64,000 nucleotides of DNA from GWE2-42-39 sp034003625 (GTDB lineage Bacteria; Bacteroidota; Bacteroidia; Bacteroidales; Prolixibacteraceae), in contig JAVEYG010000006.1 in the NCBI GenBank assembly GCA_034003625.1, forward strand, positions 1 to 64,000, in the 5' to 3' direction. The position numbers and the translations under genes are program-made. Below, one piece after another: positions 63,224 to 64,000 of this stretch (positions are counted from its first letter, which is position 1; the number at the start of each line of letters is the position of its first letter). The notes under the pieces were generated by a model. It saw only the letters and a program-made list of their open reading frames with translations, did no database searches and was not told the origin of the DNA.

Positions 63224-63298
63224 AGCATCCGGGTTTTCTGAATAAATCGATCACAGTTTTGTTTTTTTGTTTTGCAATATTTATACCAAAATTTTAAA

Positions 63299-63365
63299 AG
63301 AAGGCGCCCCGGTTATCACCGAAAGCGCCTTTGTTACAACTAACACAATTGCAACGGGAGTAAAC
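63299..63365 (-). ncRNA. diverged hairpin unit related to the 116-bp repeats
   Basis: GGCGCCCCGGT-TATC-ACCGAAAGCGCC and GTTACAAC...ATTGCAAC keep the two stems of the array units although many bases differ, with paired changes (CCGGC/GCCGG becomes CCGGT/ACCG). This suggests a selected RNA structure. Confidence 0.4.
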
Positions 63366-63469
63366 TTTCCCTGTCACGAAACGCAATTGGAATAGACATG
63401 GAAATCTACTCAATACTTTTTGTGCCATTTTTATTCTTCTGGCCGGCCTTAATCTCCCGTACTGTTTTT

Positions 63470-63890
63470 AGTAAAAGCGCCCCGGCCACTGCCGGGAGCG
63501 CCTTGTTACAATCGACACAATTGTAACGGGAGTATCTTTTTTACATATCCTGTTTCAATGAACCTTCTCCCGCTGCCGGTCTTTTGGTAAAGGCGCCCCG
63601 GCCACTGCCGGGAACGCCTTGTTACAATCGACACAATTGTAACGGGAGTATCTTTTTTACATATCCTGTTTCAATAAACCTTCCCCCGCTGCCGGTCTTT
63701 TGGTAAAGGCGCCCCGGCCACTGCCGGGAACGCCTTGTTACAATCGACACAATTGTAACGGGAGTATCTTTTTTACATATCCTGTTTCAATGAACCTTCT
63801 CCCGCTGCCGGTCTTTTGGTAAAGGCGCCCCGGCCACTGCCGGGAGCGCCTTGTTACAATCGACACAATTGTAACGGGAGTATCTTTTCT
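63470..63890. repeat. 116-bp tandem repeats, about 3.6 units
   Basis: The motif GCGCCCCGGCCACTGCCGGG begins at 63477, 63593, 63709 and 63825, an exact 116-base period with almost identical units. Each unit has a GC-rich stem (GGCGC...GCGCC) and a TTACAAT/ATTGTAA stem. Read leftwards each GC stem is followed by TTTTAC or TTTACC, so the units resemble tandem terminators or small-RNA genes. Confidence 0.85.
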
Positions 63891-64000
63891 GCAAAGATTA
63901 GAAGTAGAATATTCCTCTCTCTCCTCTTCTCCTGACTTCACCTTTGCGAACCACTTTAACAATCGTCCTCCTGTTTACCTCGTGCTCTTCTTCCGTACAT

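Larger units (their letters stand above)
63224..64000. other. gene-free region with tandem repeats to window end
   Basis: The region contains one diverged hairpin unit (about 63300-63365), then the 116-base tandem array, and at the right edge about 90 bases of unique DNA. Open frames within it are repeat artefacts. Confidence 0.6.

Noticed and set aside
63477..63890. Possible CRISPR array at the 116-bp repeats
   Set aside because: The whole 116-base unit is repeated with no variable spacers, and no cas genes are seen; it is a plain tandem repeat.
63738..63962. Minus-strand open frame of 74 codons
   Set aside because: It lies in the tandem repeats and translates hairpin DNA; no protein-like features.

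Overview
The window looks like a chromosomal segment of a Bacteroidota bacterium, probably of the Bacteroidales/Marinilabiliales side. The evidence is the recurrent -7 box TAnnTTTG with TTTG about 19-20 bases upstream (for example before both tRNA genes), very weak Shine-Dalgarno sites, a menaquinone-only quinone pathway, and the family types present (DUF4395, DUF4143 ATPase, DUF2971, Bacteroidota-type HU-like protein, HTH genes linked to double-glycine peptides). The exact genus cannot be read from the sequence.

Layout. 1-2.4 kb: a secreted protein, thyA and folA (dTMP/folate). 2.9-10.2 kb: a peptide-bacteriocin locus with an HlyD-type adaptor, a C39-peptidase ABC exporter, a small HTH regulator, three double-glycine precursor peptides (one frameshifted), a probable immunity membrane protein, two CPBP membrane proteins and two tiny one-helix proteins. 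A regulator-plus-palindrome segment is duplicated inside it. 10.3-16.9 kb: ung, a thioredoxin-like protein, rmuC, and a tig-clpP-clpX operon read leftwards behind tRNA-Leu. 17-25.2 kb: a two-gene restriction-type defence locus (PLD/SNF2 helicase plus Eco57I-like methylase). The methylase is split by one in-frame TGA. Beside it lie a GxxExxY gene, a decayed second methylase 3' end and a dispersed repeat. 25.3-29.4 kb: lptB-tatC (leftwards) and recQ.

29.36-36.43 kb is a genomic island. It begins exactly at the recQ stop codon and ends with a 76-bp copy of the recQ 3' end, followed by what looks like the old recQ terminator. It carries a WYL regulator, an OLD/DUF3696-like ATPase, an unrecognised 326-aa protein with an HDR motif, a long prokaryotic Argonaute (D438/E/D510 visible, fourth catalytic position apparently Asn), an 81-aa protein, a 22-bp-period iteron array and an HU-like gene. 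This is the best candidate for an undescribed system: an Argonaute-centred defence operon with an ATPase and a putative PLD/MIT_C-like partner.

36.5-51.6 kb: DUF4395 protein, a PS-10-type peptidase, a Tat-exported GH36-like hydrolase, then the menaquinone cluster (hotdog thioesterase, menF, menD, menB, menA, menC, menE). Accessory DNA interrupts the cluster: a REP-associated transposase with its REP hairpins, a DUF2971 gene and an unknown nuclease-like gene. A UroD-like gene follows. 51.7-55.6 kb: tRNA-fMet, an M23 peptidase, dxr, rseP and tatA. 55.8-64 kb: a DUF4143 ATPase, a leftward tolC-adaptor-RND heavy-metal-type efflux operon, a small lipoprotein-like gene, and a 116-bp tandem array whose two hairpins are structurally conserved in a diverged extra copy.

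Links between regions: TatA and TatC could export the GH36-like enzyme, which has a twin-arginine leader. Three separate accessory zones (bacteriocin, restriction, Argonaute island) sit between blocks of ordinary housekeeping genes.
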